This document shows positions 11,631 through 24,200 of a DNA stretch of 64,000 nucleotides, in pieces. The notes below the pieces were generated by a model. It had not been told where the DNA came from, made no database searches, and saw only the letters and a program-made list of their open reading frames with translations. Position 1 is the stretch's first letter, and the number at the start of each line of letters is the position of its first letter. Source of the DNA: Chionoecetes opilio (Eukaryota > Arthropoda > Malacostraca > Decapoda > Majidae); contig JACEEZ010011919.1 of the NCBI GenBank assembly GCA_016584305.1, positions 387,001-451,000 on the forward strand, given 5' to 3'. Both the position numbers and the translations under genes were made by a program.

Positions 11631-12643
11631 CCCACGATTCCGAGAGCCTTTGGAACTGGAACCGGCGGTTCCAAAAAAAAAACGGTTCCTGCCCAGCCCT
11701 ATCAGGTAACCATGCAGCTGGTTGTACTGGGTTACATGTTACCAGTAGCAGGGCCGGATCAAGAGCTGTGGGGGCCCTGGGGCACAACATTTGTGGGGGC
11801 CCTATATTCGCACGAAAATTAAGCACTTTTGTGGTTATTTTGAGGCCTATGTTTGGCAAAGAACTATTAATGCATAGACTGGTATTCAGAGATAAAGGAT
11901 GAAACAGACAGGCAAATATATTTTGGTTTTGTAGCTTGCCAATGTTTTTAATATTACTGCTTAAAGCTAATATACACAGGTAGAGATGGAAGAGTTATAC
12001 AAATAATGTAGGCCTAAGTGTTAATTTCACATACACACCCATGATTACAAGAAATATAATAAAAGAAAAATAAGTATATATATATGACTGGATCTTAACT
12101 CACCATCCATGCGCGCTGTGTACTGTTGCTCTTGCACCATCATACTAACTCTTAACTGAAGTCAGTAATATTTTTTCAATTGCATAAATAATATTTTTTC
12201 TAAAAATAGAAATATTTTAGTGAATACAGCAGCTTGTAAAATTATATTCCGTAAGCATCAAAGAAGCTTTTACCATATATTTTCATGTAGATCAATTACT
12301 TACATGAACAATGCAGGTTTACGTACTTTCTGACTGGCAAATGTTTCAATTACTGTTTGAAAATCCATTTCACGAAGGATATCACTTTCAATGCTCATTA
12401 TAGCCAACCATGAGAGACCACTCTGACTCATTGATGTTCTTAGTCTGTTCTTTATTATTTTCATCTTGGAAAATATCTATCACCACTACAGTTGGTCACC
12501 ATTAATACTAAGTAGATTCTCAACAGTATTTCAACATTGCGAAAAGTTGCCTACAAGCCACTATCAAGTAGAATTTTGTAGAAGTAGAGTTCTTTTGGCC
12601 ATGGGATACTTTCATTGTACTCTTTTATATGCAGTTTTACAAA

Positions 12644-14815
12644 TTAAGCAAAATGAACTAGTTCATCTTCGAGGTTGGACTCTAGATAATTTTTGAAAAA
12701 ACTCACAAGACTAGCTGCAGCTGAACTTATTTCGTCAGCATTCATATCTTCCAGGCGACTGAGGAATCCATAACACTCACATACAATATCATAAGCAGCT
12801 ATTCTGTCATTCAGAGATTGGACAAACTGGTCAGTAACTGGAATGAAGCTGTTTGTACGAAACTTTGCCTTCGGACTCATCTGGGCATCCTCTGCTTTAC
12901 CATAATCCAGTGGATTAAGACGCACGTTTCGCACACGATGGCAAACCTCACCATACTCTTTTGTTCCAAACAGTCTGGTTCCAGCTGCTTCATATTCATC
13001 ATATTTTTCTCTCTTTGTTTCAATAAATGTTTTCAGAGACTTGAGTGCCTTTACTGCAGTACTGAGAACCATGTTAGGATCTTGTACAATGTGGTTTGTT
13101 GCATTGAATCTTTCTAAAATTTCATTCCAAAATGAAGCATAAATTGCTGTTTCTAATTCATCCATCTTTTCATATAGATTACTACAGGAGAACCTCGTTT
13201 AACCGGCATTTAAAACAACGGCAGCCTCAAAACAACGGCACTAATCGACCCAAGTTTTTTTTTTTTTTTTTTTTTTTTTCCCCCACTGATAAACTCTGGA
13301 ACTCTCTTCCTGTTTCTGTTTTTCCACTTTCCTATGACTTACATCTTTTCAAAAGAAGAGTAACAAGACACCTCCCGAACTAAATTGGCTCACCCCCCTT
13401 TTTTATTTTATTCTCTGACTGTCTTCTTTATAGGGACTGGCAACTAAGCGGCCTTTGTGTTACCCATTTTTGTTGTGCCCTTGGCCAGTTCCTTGTGAGG
13501 GATTTTGGGGGATTCCATAAGAGTAACTCTCAAAACAACGGCAAAATGAGTTATCCGGCATGCGCTCCCCCCCGAGGGTGCCGGATAAACGAGGTTCTCC
13601 TGTACCTTCATTTCGAACCACAGCCTTGTTTTCCTCATCAGTCATAATGTCATCAAGAGCCTCTCTTATCTCTCTGTAGCCATGTTAAGGCCTTTGTTGC
13701 ATCAGCTCTGCAAGACCGAGTTTCACTTAGTCGCTTGGGAACATACAACTGCTTATCCGTGTTTGTTAATTTGTCTTTGAGAGCAGCATAGCGTGCCGTG
13801 GATGCTGTGAAAAACACATACAGTTGCTGAACGAAATCAAAGTAGGCTATGTAGTGAATAGCTGCAGAACCTGTATTAGCTGCTGCCTTTCCAACTAAAT
13901 TTAGGGAATGCCCACAACATGGCACAAACTCTGCTAATGAATTTTTTTCTTTGATAAGTGCTTGCATTCCATTGTACTTTCCGCTCCTATTTGCAGCATT
14001 ATCATAGGACTGGCCCTGCAATCTTTGATATCAGTGTTGTGGCCCTCTAAAAACTCAAACAGGGCATTGACCATATCGGCACCAGTGTGACCTCGATTGT
14101 CCATGAATGTCAGGAACCTTATCTTTGGCAATGTGTCTTCCATATAGCGTATGACCAAAGTTAGTTGATCAATGTAAGCCTCATCTGGGGTTGGGTCAAG
14201 AGAAATGGAATAATATTTTATTTCTTGATTCTTGCTATTATTTCCTTCAGCATAAAAGTTCACCCATTATTCCAATTATTTCTTCACAAATTGTAGATGA
14301 GAGATAATTGGTGTGACCTCGTCCTTTATTTGCATGCAGTTTGATGTGAGCTGCAAAAAATGGATCATACTCTGATAGGAGTTCCAGTATGCCAAGATAA
14401 TTTCCATTTGCTTGAGAACCAATCACTTCATCTGTGCCTCGGAATGCTAATCCACGTTCAGCAATAAATTTGATTGTACTTACAATACGCATAAGAAGTT
14501 TACACCAATAATACTGCAGTTGAGCTGTTAGCTTTAATAATTTTTGATCAACTCTGCCATGTTCCTTCCCTCGTTTTGCCAAAGTAATGATCGATTCTAG
14601 ATGGCACTTTGATTTTTCGTGATCAGCTATCCTTTCATTGCCATGCTTCCAATCACAAAGTCCAACAGTGGCTAATTTGCCCTTTTCAGACCCTAAAGCG
14701 ACAAGTTTACAGGGGTAACAATAAACTTTACCAGTGGTTGGAGAGAAACAGAGCCAGGAACAATTACCTATCATTATTCAGCATTTTCCTCTGGAACAAA
14801 CTCCGTGAGCATTTT
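12644..14815 (-). pseudogene. broken ZMYM1-like hAT transposase
   Basis: Read from 14815 down, the fragments are: a TTF/MYM-type zinc finger region (GKVYCYPCKLVALGS), a central block with ISLDPTPDEAYIDQL and GHTGADMVNALFEFL, the conserved QGQSYDNAANRSGKY motif, HSLNLVGKAAANT, and a C-terminal dimerisation-like block ending ESNLEDELVHFA. The pieces lie in different frames (breaks near 14250 and 14020), and a MITE at 13185-13602 separates the last two. The N-terminus is missing, since the element ends 76 bases upstream. It belongs to the DUF4371/zinc finger MYM-type protein 1-like group common in arthropod genomes. It is not functional as it stands. Confidence 0.85.
13185..13602. mobile_element. 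pogo/Tigger-like MITE nested in hAT
   Basis: The inverted repeats start CAGGAGAACCTCGTTTAACC on the left and, as the reverse complement of the right end, CAGGAGAACCTCGTTTATCC. The element is flanked by TA at 13183-13184 and 13603-13604. It is 418 bp long with a long T tract and no transposase. The CAG start with TA target duplication fits the pogo/Tigger group. It interrupts the hAT pseudogene, so it inserted later. Confidence 0.88.
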
Positions 14816-15009
14816 TGTGTGTAGTGAATTCCTTTTTGTGGGGGCCCCTTTCGGTGGGGGCCCTGTAGCCCCCCCCTTTAATCCGGCCCTGACCAGTAGC
14901 AGGGGACAACCCTGACCAGACAATAGTTCATAAAGCAATTTTACTTTTATTAGTTATGGCTAATGACCCACTATTTTTTTTCATTTCTTAGTTTTGATTC
15001 ACCTTTGTT

Positions 15010-15275
15010 CTATATGCTTCAAGTAGGAAACGGTATGCAGGATGCAATGATGCAGGAGGCAAAGAGTACTATAGGAATGAAGAAATACAAGACAGGAACA
15101 ACTAGACTGAAAGGATGGTGGGATAAAGAGGTAGAACGAGCAATAGGAGACAGAAAAAGAGAAAATAGAAGGCAGAGAAAATGCAAGAAAATTGATGGAA
15201 AAAGAAGGAATGCAGTATAGACAAGAATGGGAGAACATTTATGCCCGTGTTGGAGCAATAGCAGGCCACTAATCT
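15010..15275 (+). mobile_element. LINE fragment (linker before reverse transcriptase)
   Basis: A short open frame contains LKGWWDKEVERAIGDRKREN, resembling the endonuclease-to-RT linker of non-LTR elements (a WW..E...AI..RK pattern). It is isolated and truncated on both sides. Confidence 0.4.
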
Positions 15276-15295
15276 TTTATGACTGTTACTAGAAT

Positions 15296-16130
15296 TAACC
15301 CGCACAATGCCAGCGCCGTATATTTACGGCAGTGGGTAGGTGCACGCTCTGTGCCAGCGCCGTATATTTACGGCAGTGGGTAGGTGCACGCTCTGTGCCA
15401 GCGCCGTATATCTACGGCAGTGGGTAGGTGCACGCTCTGTGCCAGCGCCGTATATCTACGGCAGTGGGTAGGTGCACGCTCTGTGCCAGCGCCGTATATC
15501 TACGGCAGCGGGTAGGTGCACGCTCTGTGCCAGCGCCGTATATCTACGGCAGTGGGTAGGTGCACGCTCTGTGCCAGCGCCGTATATCTACGGCAGTGGG
15601 TAGGTGCACGCTCTGTGCCAGCGCCGTATATTTACGGCAGCGGGTAGGTGCACGCTCTGTGCCAGCGCCGTATATTTACAGCAGCGGGTAGGTGCACGCT
15701 CTGTGCCAGCGCCTTATATTTACGGCAGTGGGTAGGTGCACGCTCTGTGCCAGCGCCGTATATTTACAGCAGCGGGTAGGTGCACGCTCTGTGCCAGCGC
15801 CTTATATTTACGGCAGTGGGTAGGTGCACGCTCTGGCCAGCGCCTTATATTTACAGCAGCGGGTAGGTGCACGCTCTGTGCCAGCGCCTTATATTTACGG
15901 CAGTGGGTAGGTGCACGCTCTGTGCCAGCGCCTTATATTTACGGCAGTGGGTAGGTGCATGCTCTGTGCCAGCGCCTTATATTTACGGCAGTGGGTAGGT
16001 GCATGCTCTGTGCCAGCGCCTTATATTTACGGCAGTGGGTAGGTGCACGCTCTGTGCCAGCGCCTTATATTTACGGCAGTGGGTAGGTGCATGCTCTGTG
16101 CCAGCGCCTTATATTTACGGCAGTGATTAC
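15296..16130. repeat. 44-bp minisatellite with palindromic core
   Basis: About 18 to 19 units of 44 bp, each with GTGCCAGCGCCGTATATTTA followed by CGGCAGTGGGTAGG and a GTGCACGCTCT end. Each unit contains the near-palindrome CCGTA-TATT-TACGG. Later units change CCGTATA to CTTATA, which breaks the left arm. The array begins with TTAACCCGCACAATGCC, a TTAA-CCC start typical of piggyBac-like ends, so it may be the amplified subterminal part of such an element (inference). Confidence 0.93.
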
Positions 16131-16355
16131 AAAAAATTGGTGGCCATATTTTGACTGGGAGGCTTTTCATACTTTGTCAGGTCACTTTTCATACCTTTAC
16201 CCTTCCCCTTCACTGACCAGCACCCCCGCCTCCAAGGCTGTGGTCACGTTGAGGGTACGCGTCTAAACAGTGGCGGTCCTAGGCATGGGCAATCGCCCAG
16301 GGCGGCATCGTCGAGGGGCGGCATGGAGTGCCCGAATTTTGTTTTCATAAGATAA

Positions 16356-16393
<38 letters not shown>

Positions 16394-16432
16394 ATAATAA
16401 TAGAATAATGATAATATTAAATAATACTAGTC

Positions 16433-17350
16433 ATAGACCACTGTATACCTGGACTGCGCACGGAATATCGGCCTGTCGCACAAGGGGCTGAAGTCGGAGG
16501 GCCGCTCGGATTCATATATATATATGATATACTGTAATCTTCGTAAATGTTTGTTCTATAATATCAAATAAAAAACAGTAAAACACGCTAAAAAAAATGC
16601 CATTACGAGACTCTGAAGAAATATGCATGAACTTAATATTCACTTAAACTCTTCGCCATTTAAAACTTTGCGAGTCAACTTTTATCATGAAGGGTATCAA
16701 TAGAAGTGCAATTGTATTAGCTTTCCATTGCTATATTTCGTTATCTGGTAAATTAATTAGAACCATGCATAAATTAGCGTTAACTAAATAAATAAAATCA
16801 TCAATCGGGTAATTTTCCCGATTGATGATGTTATTTATTTAGTCAACGCTAATTTATACACGGTACTAATTCAATTATCAGAAAACGAAATATATAAGTA
16901 AATAAATAACATCATCAATCGGGAAAATTACCCGATTGATGATTTTATTTATTTATTTAACGCTAATTTATGCATGGTTCTAATTAATTTATCAGATAAC
17001 GAAATATAGCAATGGAAAGCTAATAAAATTGCACTTCTATTGATACTCTTCATTATAAAAGTTGATTCGCAAAGTTTTAAATGGCGAAGAGTTAAGTGAA
17101 TATTAAGTTCATGCATATTTCTTCAGTGTCTCGTAATGGCATTTCTTTAGCGTGTTTTACTGTTTTTTATTTGATAATACCATAGAACAAACATTTACGA
17201 AGATTACAGTATATCATATATACTGATAAACCAGTCTATATGATAGTCCATAGACCACTATATCTCTTTGTCGGGCGCCCCGCAGGCCCCTATGCAGCCC
17301 CGCAATTCAAAACATTGTCGCGTGAACAGTCCAGGTATACAGTGGTCTAT
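16433..17350. mobile_element. foldback element, about 920-bp palindrome
   Basis: TAGACCACTGTATACCTGG at the left is mirrored by CCAGGTATACAGTGGTCTA at the right. The arms stay complementary for several hundred bases (for example ATATGCATGAACTTAATATT near 16620 and its complement near 17100). Around the centre is CATCAATCGGGTAATTTTCC with further inverted copies. No coding capacity. Confidence 0.85.
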
Positions 17351-18028
17351 GTACTAGTATATAATAGCTCTAGTAGTATATGTCGGAGATAAATTCATGG
17401 TGGTGGACTTTGAATATAAATTAAGATGCTTGTAACTAAAGGCGGCAAGTGGATTGGCGCATCGCCGATCAGCTGATTGTGCGCAGAACTTTAGAGCAGC
17501 GTGTCCGGCTTCCTGCAGTCGCTTCCATTATTCCATATATTTAGTCTAGTCTCTTAGTTTTGATTGACACTGTTGGGGGATGTGAGGCGCCAAAACAAAT
17601 GGATAAGTAAAGGTATAAGCCATCAGGTGCCCAGTTTAGGAAAATATTAAAATAATAAGAGGAGAAACGCGGAAGAGATAAAGGTATGCAGCATCTATGT
17701 CATCTCTCAGTATGTTATGTGATGCAGGTAGTAAAATAGGTTAGTATAACGCAATGGTTTGTTTACCTGTGTTGCTATGCTATTACACATAAGGCAAAAT
17801 TAATCTGATTAGCAGCTAGCATTGCATAATTCAAACAGTAATAGCATGCACCATTGCAATTTGCAAGTGTGTGTAGCATGCAACAAAACCATTACAACTT
17901 AACTAATCCATTACTGATTTGGTAGGTGACATCAATATGGTTTCCTTTGCTTGTATTGACTATCCTAGGTTCTGAACCCAATAAGGGAAATTTCCAATGC
18001 TGTAGGCTAATTTAAAAGACTTCTAAAT

Positions 18029-18700
18029 CAGGGGCGCACCCAGGAATTTTTTCAGGAGGGAGGCCATAATTTTTTTTTCTCGCCAGCAGTAGGCTATACA
18101 GTAAACCCGCCAGATTTCTCGCTAGCCTCTGTATGGTAAATTTGCCCGCCATCAGCTGATTCCCTTTTCAGGCCTAATTTCTTATTTCAGCTACTGAAAC
18201 AATAGTTTTGGTAGTGTTAGATGCTTGTCCAAGGCATTACGTGAATCATAAGTGCGACCAAATGAAGGTAGGTGTTCACGGGCAGGTGACGCGGTCACAT
18301 CGCTAGAACCTTTAATAATTTATTTGGATCACATGAAGATCCACCCCCAATTTTTCCACCTGAAGATATGCCAACCCAGTCTTGCCAACCTTTTATCCAC
18401 TTATTGACATATGACACAATACTCCTATTGACCAATACTATCAGGACCTAATTGGGGGGCGCCCCCCCTGACCCCCCCACTAGTTCACTAACCTAACCTG
18501 GACATTGGTTACATAACCTAACCTAACTGGGTTATTAAACCACTCTCACCCACATGAAGATCAGTCACCCCAAGAGCAGTTGCAAAAATGGGCGGTGGAT
18601 CTTCATGTGATCCATATTTTTAACCGACTGTTAGGGGTTAACCGACAAAATAGGCGACTAAAGGGGGCTATGGGTGCCCCACCACCTGGAAGTGCCCCTG
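18029..18700. mobile_element. hAT-like MITE with internal inverted repeat
   Basis: The ends are CAGGGGCGCACCCAGG and CCTGGAAGTGCCCCTG, with weakly matching flanks TTCTAAAT and GTCTATAT (6 of 8). Inside, TGGATCACATGAAGATCCAC near 18326 is inverted at 18597 (GGATCTTCATGTGATCCA), so it contains its own foldback or a nested insertion. AACCTAACC repeats lie in the middle. Confidence 0.65.
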
Positions 18701-18708
18701 GTCTATAT

Positions 18709-20662
18709 CACTGGTCGACACCAAAAATGGTTCTGAGTTCATTGTGTGTGGGTTGGAAAGCATTTTCACTGCTGATTTCAAAAATGACATTGCTTTTTCT
18801 CTAGCACGTATAGTTTTTGAAATATCGGCATTTAAAATTTTAATAGCTATTATAATTATATACGTATATATAATTATATAATTAATCGAAACAATCCCCC
18901 TACGTTAATATATATTACTCGTAATTAAATTATGGTGGTGCCTGCGGCTTTATTAGGACCTAATGTACATATCTGGCAAAAAATATACTTAAATTATGTT
19001 CCAAATATATCCGAAAATATGCCACATCTTGGAAATATCCGAAAATATGCCAAATCACAGTAAATTTTTACTTTATATATACACCTTTTTCACTGTCAAC
19101 AAGAGGTTTGTACATACAGTTGAACCTGCCAGGTGAGTCTTTCGGTCGTGCTGGCCATTCCTTTTGTTTGTAATGTTTGCTGTCCGCTCTAGAGTCCCAC
19201 AAACAAAGAAAACACATGTGCTTAGTGTAACCTAACTGGAGTCCTAGAAGCAAGGAGATTACCTTCAGGTTCCCACACACATTCCACTGATGTTCTTCAT
19301 ATTTAACAGCAGATAACAAAGTCTTCATAGTTTCATAAGTTTCACTCATTTCATGGTCATGCGCAATTGGAACACTCGGAAGCTTATTTCCTTTATGCAG
19401 AAGAACGGCCTTTAGCGTGTTTTTTCCTGAATCTATGAACCGCCACCACTCACTCTTATCATAAGTGTGAGACTCACAAAGTTGTTCCATGAGTGTGTCA
19501 ACATCAAAGCAGTAACAGAGCTTGTGTTCCATCTTGAAGAAGCTTGAAAGTTCTTTGTCTACGACGAAACGTGGTGATGAGAACTCCTTCTTGTAGCAAA
19601 TTCCATTCCTTGAGACGAGATCCAAGGACTTCACTTTTCTCCTTGGGTAGATCTAGGTCCCTAGCAAGGTCATGTAGCATTTCCTGACTGATGAATTTGG
19701 GCTCTCTGTTGTCTGCCATTTCTTGAAAGTCTGTATCCATGGGATTATCCTCCTCGTTCGAATCTGATTCACTTATAGCACTTGCAATTGGAACATTTGG
19801 AACTGGGAGATCAGAACCATGTGGCACAGGCCTGATGGCAGAAGGTACGTCAGGATACCTGATTTTAGCTCGCGTTTTTACTGAATATCCTTTGATGTTA
19901 GTGAGGCAGAAGTAGCAGTCAGTACTGTGATTCTTTTGTTCACGCCAAACCATTGGGATGCTGAATGCCATGCCTGATGGCCGTTTGCCACGCATCCATT
20001 CATTCAAGTGGTTCACACAGGGGTTGCATGCTACGTGAGGGGCCCACTTCTTATCTTGATCACCTATACGGCACTTGAAGTAATGCAGATAAGCTGCTTT
20101 AACATTCTTTGTAAGAGGTTTCTTCAGACAGTCAGGGGTAAAAATTCCACTTATGTAACAAAAACTGTCCGATGCATTCACACAGTTACGGCGCTCCATC
20201 ACAGACCGGTACAAGGTACTATATACGGTAAACCAACTAAAATTAGGACTCCACTAAATCAAACACATCATATCTGCAAAGAAAAAGAAAATGTTTAAAC
20301 ATATGTCAATAGCTGTACGATCAGTAGGTAAAAATGTACTACACAGCCTGCTAACCCCTCGCCAATACGCAGCGCGCACACCCTCCCCTGCTCACTGCAC
20401 AAACCACACTGACTCAAAAACACTGCACTGCCCTAAATAGGCTTGAGAAAAGAAAAGATTAAGAGTTTAAAATGAAAACATTGGTGAAACCTATTTCTGC
20501 TGATTTTACCCATATTTTTTCATGAATTGCGTCTGGTTCTCAAAAACTGGACGTGATAAGAGTTAATTGAACACCAGATTCGAGTTCAGCAGGGTCGATT
20601 TACCTATAATCAGCTTCATTTAGTCCAGAACCATATCTTCAATTTTTTTTTGTCGACCAGTG
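18709..20662 (-). mobile_element. CACTG-ended DNA transposon with decayed gene
   Basis: The ends are CACTGGTCGACACC on the left and TGTCGACCAGTG on the right. Both are followed inward by ATGGTTCTG or its complement. The immediate flanks share TAT, a possible 3-bp target duplication. CACT starts with short duplications are typical of the CACTA/Mirage/Chapaev group; membership here is inferred from the ends alone. It carries the pseudogene at 19068-20214. Confidence 0.65.
19068..20214 (-). pseudogene. repeat-associated arthropod gene, frameshifted
   Basis: Two overlapping frames together encode one protein. The N-terminal part has MERRNCVNASDSFCYISG, then GDQDKKWAPHVACNPCVNHL, a DCYFCLTNIKG cysteine motif, a proline-rich PSAIRPVPHGSDLPVPN stretch and an acidic linker. 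The C-terminal part has WWRFIDSGKNTLKAVLLHKG and KHMCFLCLWDSRADSKHY. I recall this as a family found in many copies in arthropod genomes and usually left uncharacterised. Cysteine/histidine pairs suggest zinc binding. A frameshift lies near 19560-19630, and the frame stops at 19068 although related proteins, as I remember them, continue. It lies inside CACTG-type ends, which suggests it is, or was, the element's own gene. Confidence 0.6.
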
Positions 20663-21295
20663 TATTCTGCTAATATTTTGTATAATTTGTGATATGTTGA
20701 GTCTTGTGGAATACCATTCCTTCAATTAGCCAAATATGCTGTATGGTTTCCTTCCTATTCTGAGAGTTAAGATATTGGGCAATTGTGTGATTATAGTGTG
20801 CAACAAATATATTTAGTCAGACTAATATTATTATTTCATTGTAAATTCAGGGGCACTTCTGAAATATTTTGGAGCACCCTCTGGCACTAGTCAGGATGAG
20901 GAGCCTTCTACAATTGCCTTTTCTTACAATTGTTATAATTCCTATCTATAGTAATTTGCTTCTCTATTTTATTTGTGTGTATAAACAACAATTTTCTCTA
21001 TTTGTTTGTTTTTGTTTTTAGGTTTGTATATAACTAAAGTAAAATTTTCATTATTTTGGTATTTATGATATATATTTATGGTTCTATATATAATTATTTA
21101 TAATTATTGTTACATTATTTGAAATGCTACGGATGACATTTTTTGGTTTTTAATATCTTGCAAAAAAAAAAAATGTAGTGTTGATTTCTTACTTCTTTTT
21201 TTTGTAACAGCGGAAGGGGGGTGGGGTGGAGGTGCCGAAGTTAGGGTTCGCCCAGGGCGCCACACAAGCCAGGACCGCCACTGCGTCTAATACAA

Positions 21296-24200
21296 TCAAT
21301 CAATCATTGGGGGCATACGCCGGGGGGCGCGTCGCCTCGCCCACCCTACGACGCCACTCCCGGGGGTCACCACGCGCGAGTTCCCATGCAGGCTCTTTTC
21401 CCATACCAAGCAGCTCTCGACAAGAAACATCAACTTGCCCCAGCCACGAGCCTTGTGGGCGCCCCCTTGGCCTCCTCCACGCCGGATTGTCTCTTACAGA
21501 TACAACCCGATGGGAAGGATCGGTTTCAGGGTAGCGTGCCACATGCCCATATAGCCGAAGTTGGTGCTGACGGACTATGCAGGTAATAGGCCTCGATTCA
21601 GTCTCACGGTGCAATCGCTGATTTGACACGTAATCATCCCAGTGATACCCCATGATTCTGCGAAGACACTTATTACCAGAGGCATTGATTCGTCTCTTCA
21701 AGTCACTATTTAGTGTCCATGTCTCACAACCATAGAGTAAGACAGGAATCACAAGCGACTTGAAGATCCGGATCTTTGTCCTTCTGCACAGGTACCGACA
21801 ACGCCAAATACTCTCGCTGAGCGAGTCCATAACACCGTGGGCTATGCCAATCCGCCGTAAGACTTCTTGACGTGACCCGCCGTCATTATGGACTGCGCTA
21901 CCAAGGTATGTAAAACTTTCCAAGATCTCAATGTCCTCGCCACACGTATGAACAGACTGTACTGCTTCATCTAGTAAGTCTCCAAACACCTGGACCTTGG
22001 TCTTGAGCCAGGAGACCTCAAGTCCCAAAGGCTTTGCCTCCTCGTGCAGCGCCTCGAGAGCCATCACCAGGACCTCCAGCGACTCAGCAAAGATTACTGC
22101 ATCATCGGCAAAAACAAGATCAGTGATCTTGGTGTTGCCGACGGATGCTCCACAATCACTTTGATCTACAACCTTGTCCAATACCCAGTCCATACAAGCG
22201 TTGAAAAGTGATGGGGCAAGGACGCACCCTTGCCTCACTCCTGTATTCACAGGAAAGAAGCCGGATACACCTGCCCCACACTTCACAGCACTCTCAGTCC
22301 CAGAATACAGACCAGTTATCAAACCAATAGTCCTTGCAGGAATCCCTCGAAGTCGCAGAAGATCCCAGAGTGACTCACGATGCACTGAGTCAAACGCCTT
22401 CTTGAGATCAACATAGGCTGCAAGCATCCCCTGTCGAAACTCACGTCGGCGTTCCACCAGGACACGAAGCGCTAGGATACGGTCCGTTGTTGACTTACCA
22501 GGCGTGAACCCAGACTGCTGAGGTCTCTGATGCTTCACCAGATGACTGCGAATCAGTGTCAGTAATAGATGGGCAAGCACCTTGCCTGGTACGCTGAGCA
22601 GTGTAATACCGCGGTAATTGTTGCAGTCCTGACGGTCCCCTTTCCCTTTCCAGATAGGGACGACCAGCCCCCTTTTCCAGTCAGGAGGAATGGTACCTGA
22701 TTGCCACACGGCAGTCAGGACAGCATGCAACCCGCGGATCATGGCCTCACCCCCAGCTTTGAGGAGCTCCGCACTGATATTACAAACACCAGCTGCCTTT
22801 CCACCCCTCAACTTTGCTACAGCCTCTCTGACTTCGTCAAGAGAGGGTGCGGTTTCGTCAATGGGAGGATCGGCATCCACTGCCTGTAACCCAGTGGTGT
22901 GAAGCTGCTCAGTTGGAGGGTCCACAGTGAACAACTGCCCAAAGTACTCAGCCCAACGAGCCATCTGCCCATCCATGTCCGATACGAGGCGCCCATCTGC
23001 TGTTCGAATAGCACTCGCCCGAGAAGGAGACTTGGAACGGAGCTTCTTCAGGGCTCGGTAGGCAGGTCGGAGGTCATTAGCGTTCAAATGACCCTAGACA
23101 TCCTCAGCGAGACTCCTGACATACCTCTCCTTGTCTCTCCTCAGGAGGGTTCTAGTCCGGCATGACAGAGCTCTGTGCTGGTCCCGGTTCCCAGCCAGCC
23201 TGGCAGCGCGACTCTCTTCGATTTTCTCCAGCGTCTCCGTCGAGACAAAACCACGCCTTGACCTCGGGCGCTCCCCAATACACTCCTTGGCAGCCTGTAG
23301 TTTCACGTTTGAAGGTACCCCACAGTTCTACAGGGTCCCCGAGAGCACCGAGCACATCAAACCGATTTGAGACTGCCACCGCATACTCATGAGCACATGT
23401 CAAGTCCTTCAGTTTCTCAAGATGAAACACAGTATGGTTACCTCTTGAGATTCTTCTGGACTTGACATGAAGCTTAAGTGTAGCAACAACAAGTCTGTGA
23501 TCTGTTCCAAGGAACTCAGCACTCCGGTAAACCCTGCAGTTCTGGAGGATCCTCCAACGAGTACTAACGAGGATGTGGTCGATCTCCTTAGCTACCCCTC
23601 CGGCATTACTATACCATGTCCAGCGGTGCAGCTCTGGCCTCTGATACCAAGAACCTGCAATTCTCAACCTTCTGAATCTTGCAAAGTTCAGAAGCAGAGA
23701 ACTGTTGGTGTTTCTGGTACCGGAGCCATGGGGACCAACACATAACTCGTAGCTATCTCTTACAGTGCCAGTAGTAGCATTGAAGTCGCCCAAGACAATG
23801 AGTGTGTCCCGAGGAGGACACTGGTCTAAAACAGAGTCGAGTTTGGCGTAGAACATCTCCTTCTCTTCAGTTTTACGCATCTCGGTACGAGCATACACTG
23901 CAACAAGAGACATGAAACCCAGAGTGTGTTTCATCCTCACCCGCATTATACGCTCATCAAACGGAGTAACCTCAACAACTGAAGTTTGCTGGAGATGCCT
24001 ATAGCTACGGTGACGGTGCTACGGTACGGCTACGTACACGGTGACCATTGCTCATGCCGGACCAGTAGTAGGTGTAACCCCCACTGCTAGTCTCGCCACT
24101 GCCAGGCCTCCTCGTCTCAGAGAGTCCCACTATATCCACCCTCAGCCTACTGAGCTCGCCCGATAGGAGAGGTAGTCGATGATCGTCTGAGAGGCTCAGA

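Larger units (their letters stand above)
11749..14891 (-). mobile_element. hAT-type transposon with 8-bp TSD
   Basis: The terminal inverted repeats are CAGGGCCGGATCAA on the left and TTAATCCGGCCCTG on the right. The element is flanked by a perfect 8-bp target duplication, ACCAGTAG, at 11741-11748 and 14892-14899, as expected of hAT elements. Copies of GTGGGGGCCCT lie next to both ends. It encodes a broken ZMYM1-like transposase and carries a second, smaller element at 13185-13602. Confidence 0.92.
16268..21283. mobile_element. 5-kb hAT-type element carrying nested elements
   Basis: The ends are CAGTGGCGGTCCTAGG on the left and CCAGGACCGCCACTG on the right. Further in, GCCCAGGGCGG and CGCCCAGGGCG also mirror each other. 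The flanking octamers CGTCTAAA (16260-16267) and CGTCTAAT (21284-21291) match at 7 of 8 bases. I see no transposase of its own. The interior holds a foldback element, a second hAT MITE and a CACTG-ended element. It appears to be a non-autonomous carrier. Confidence 0.8.
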
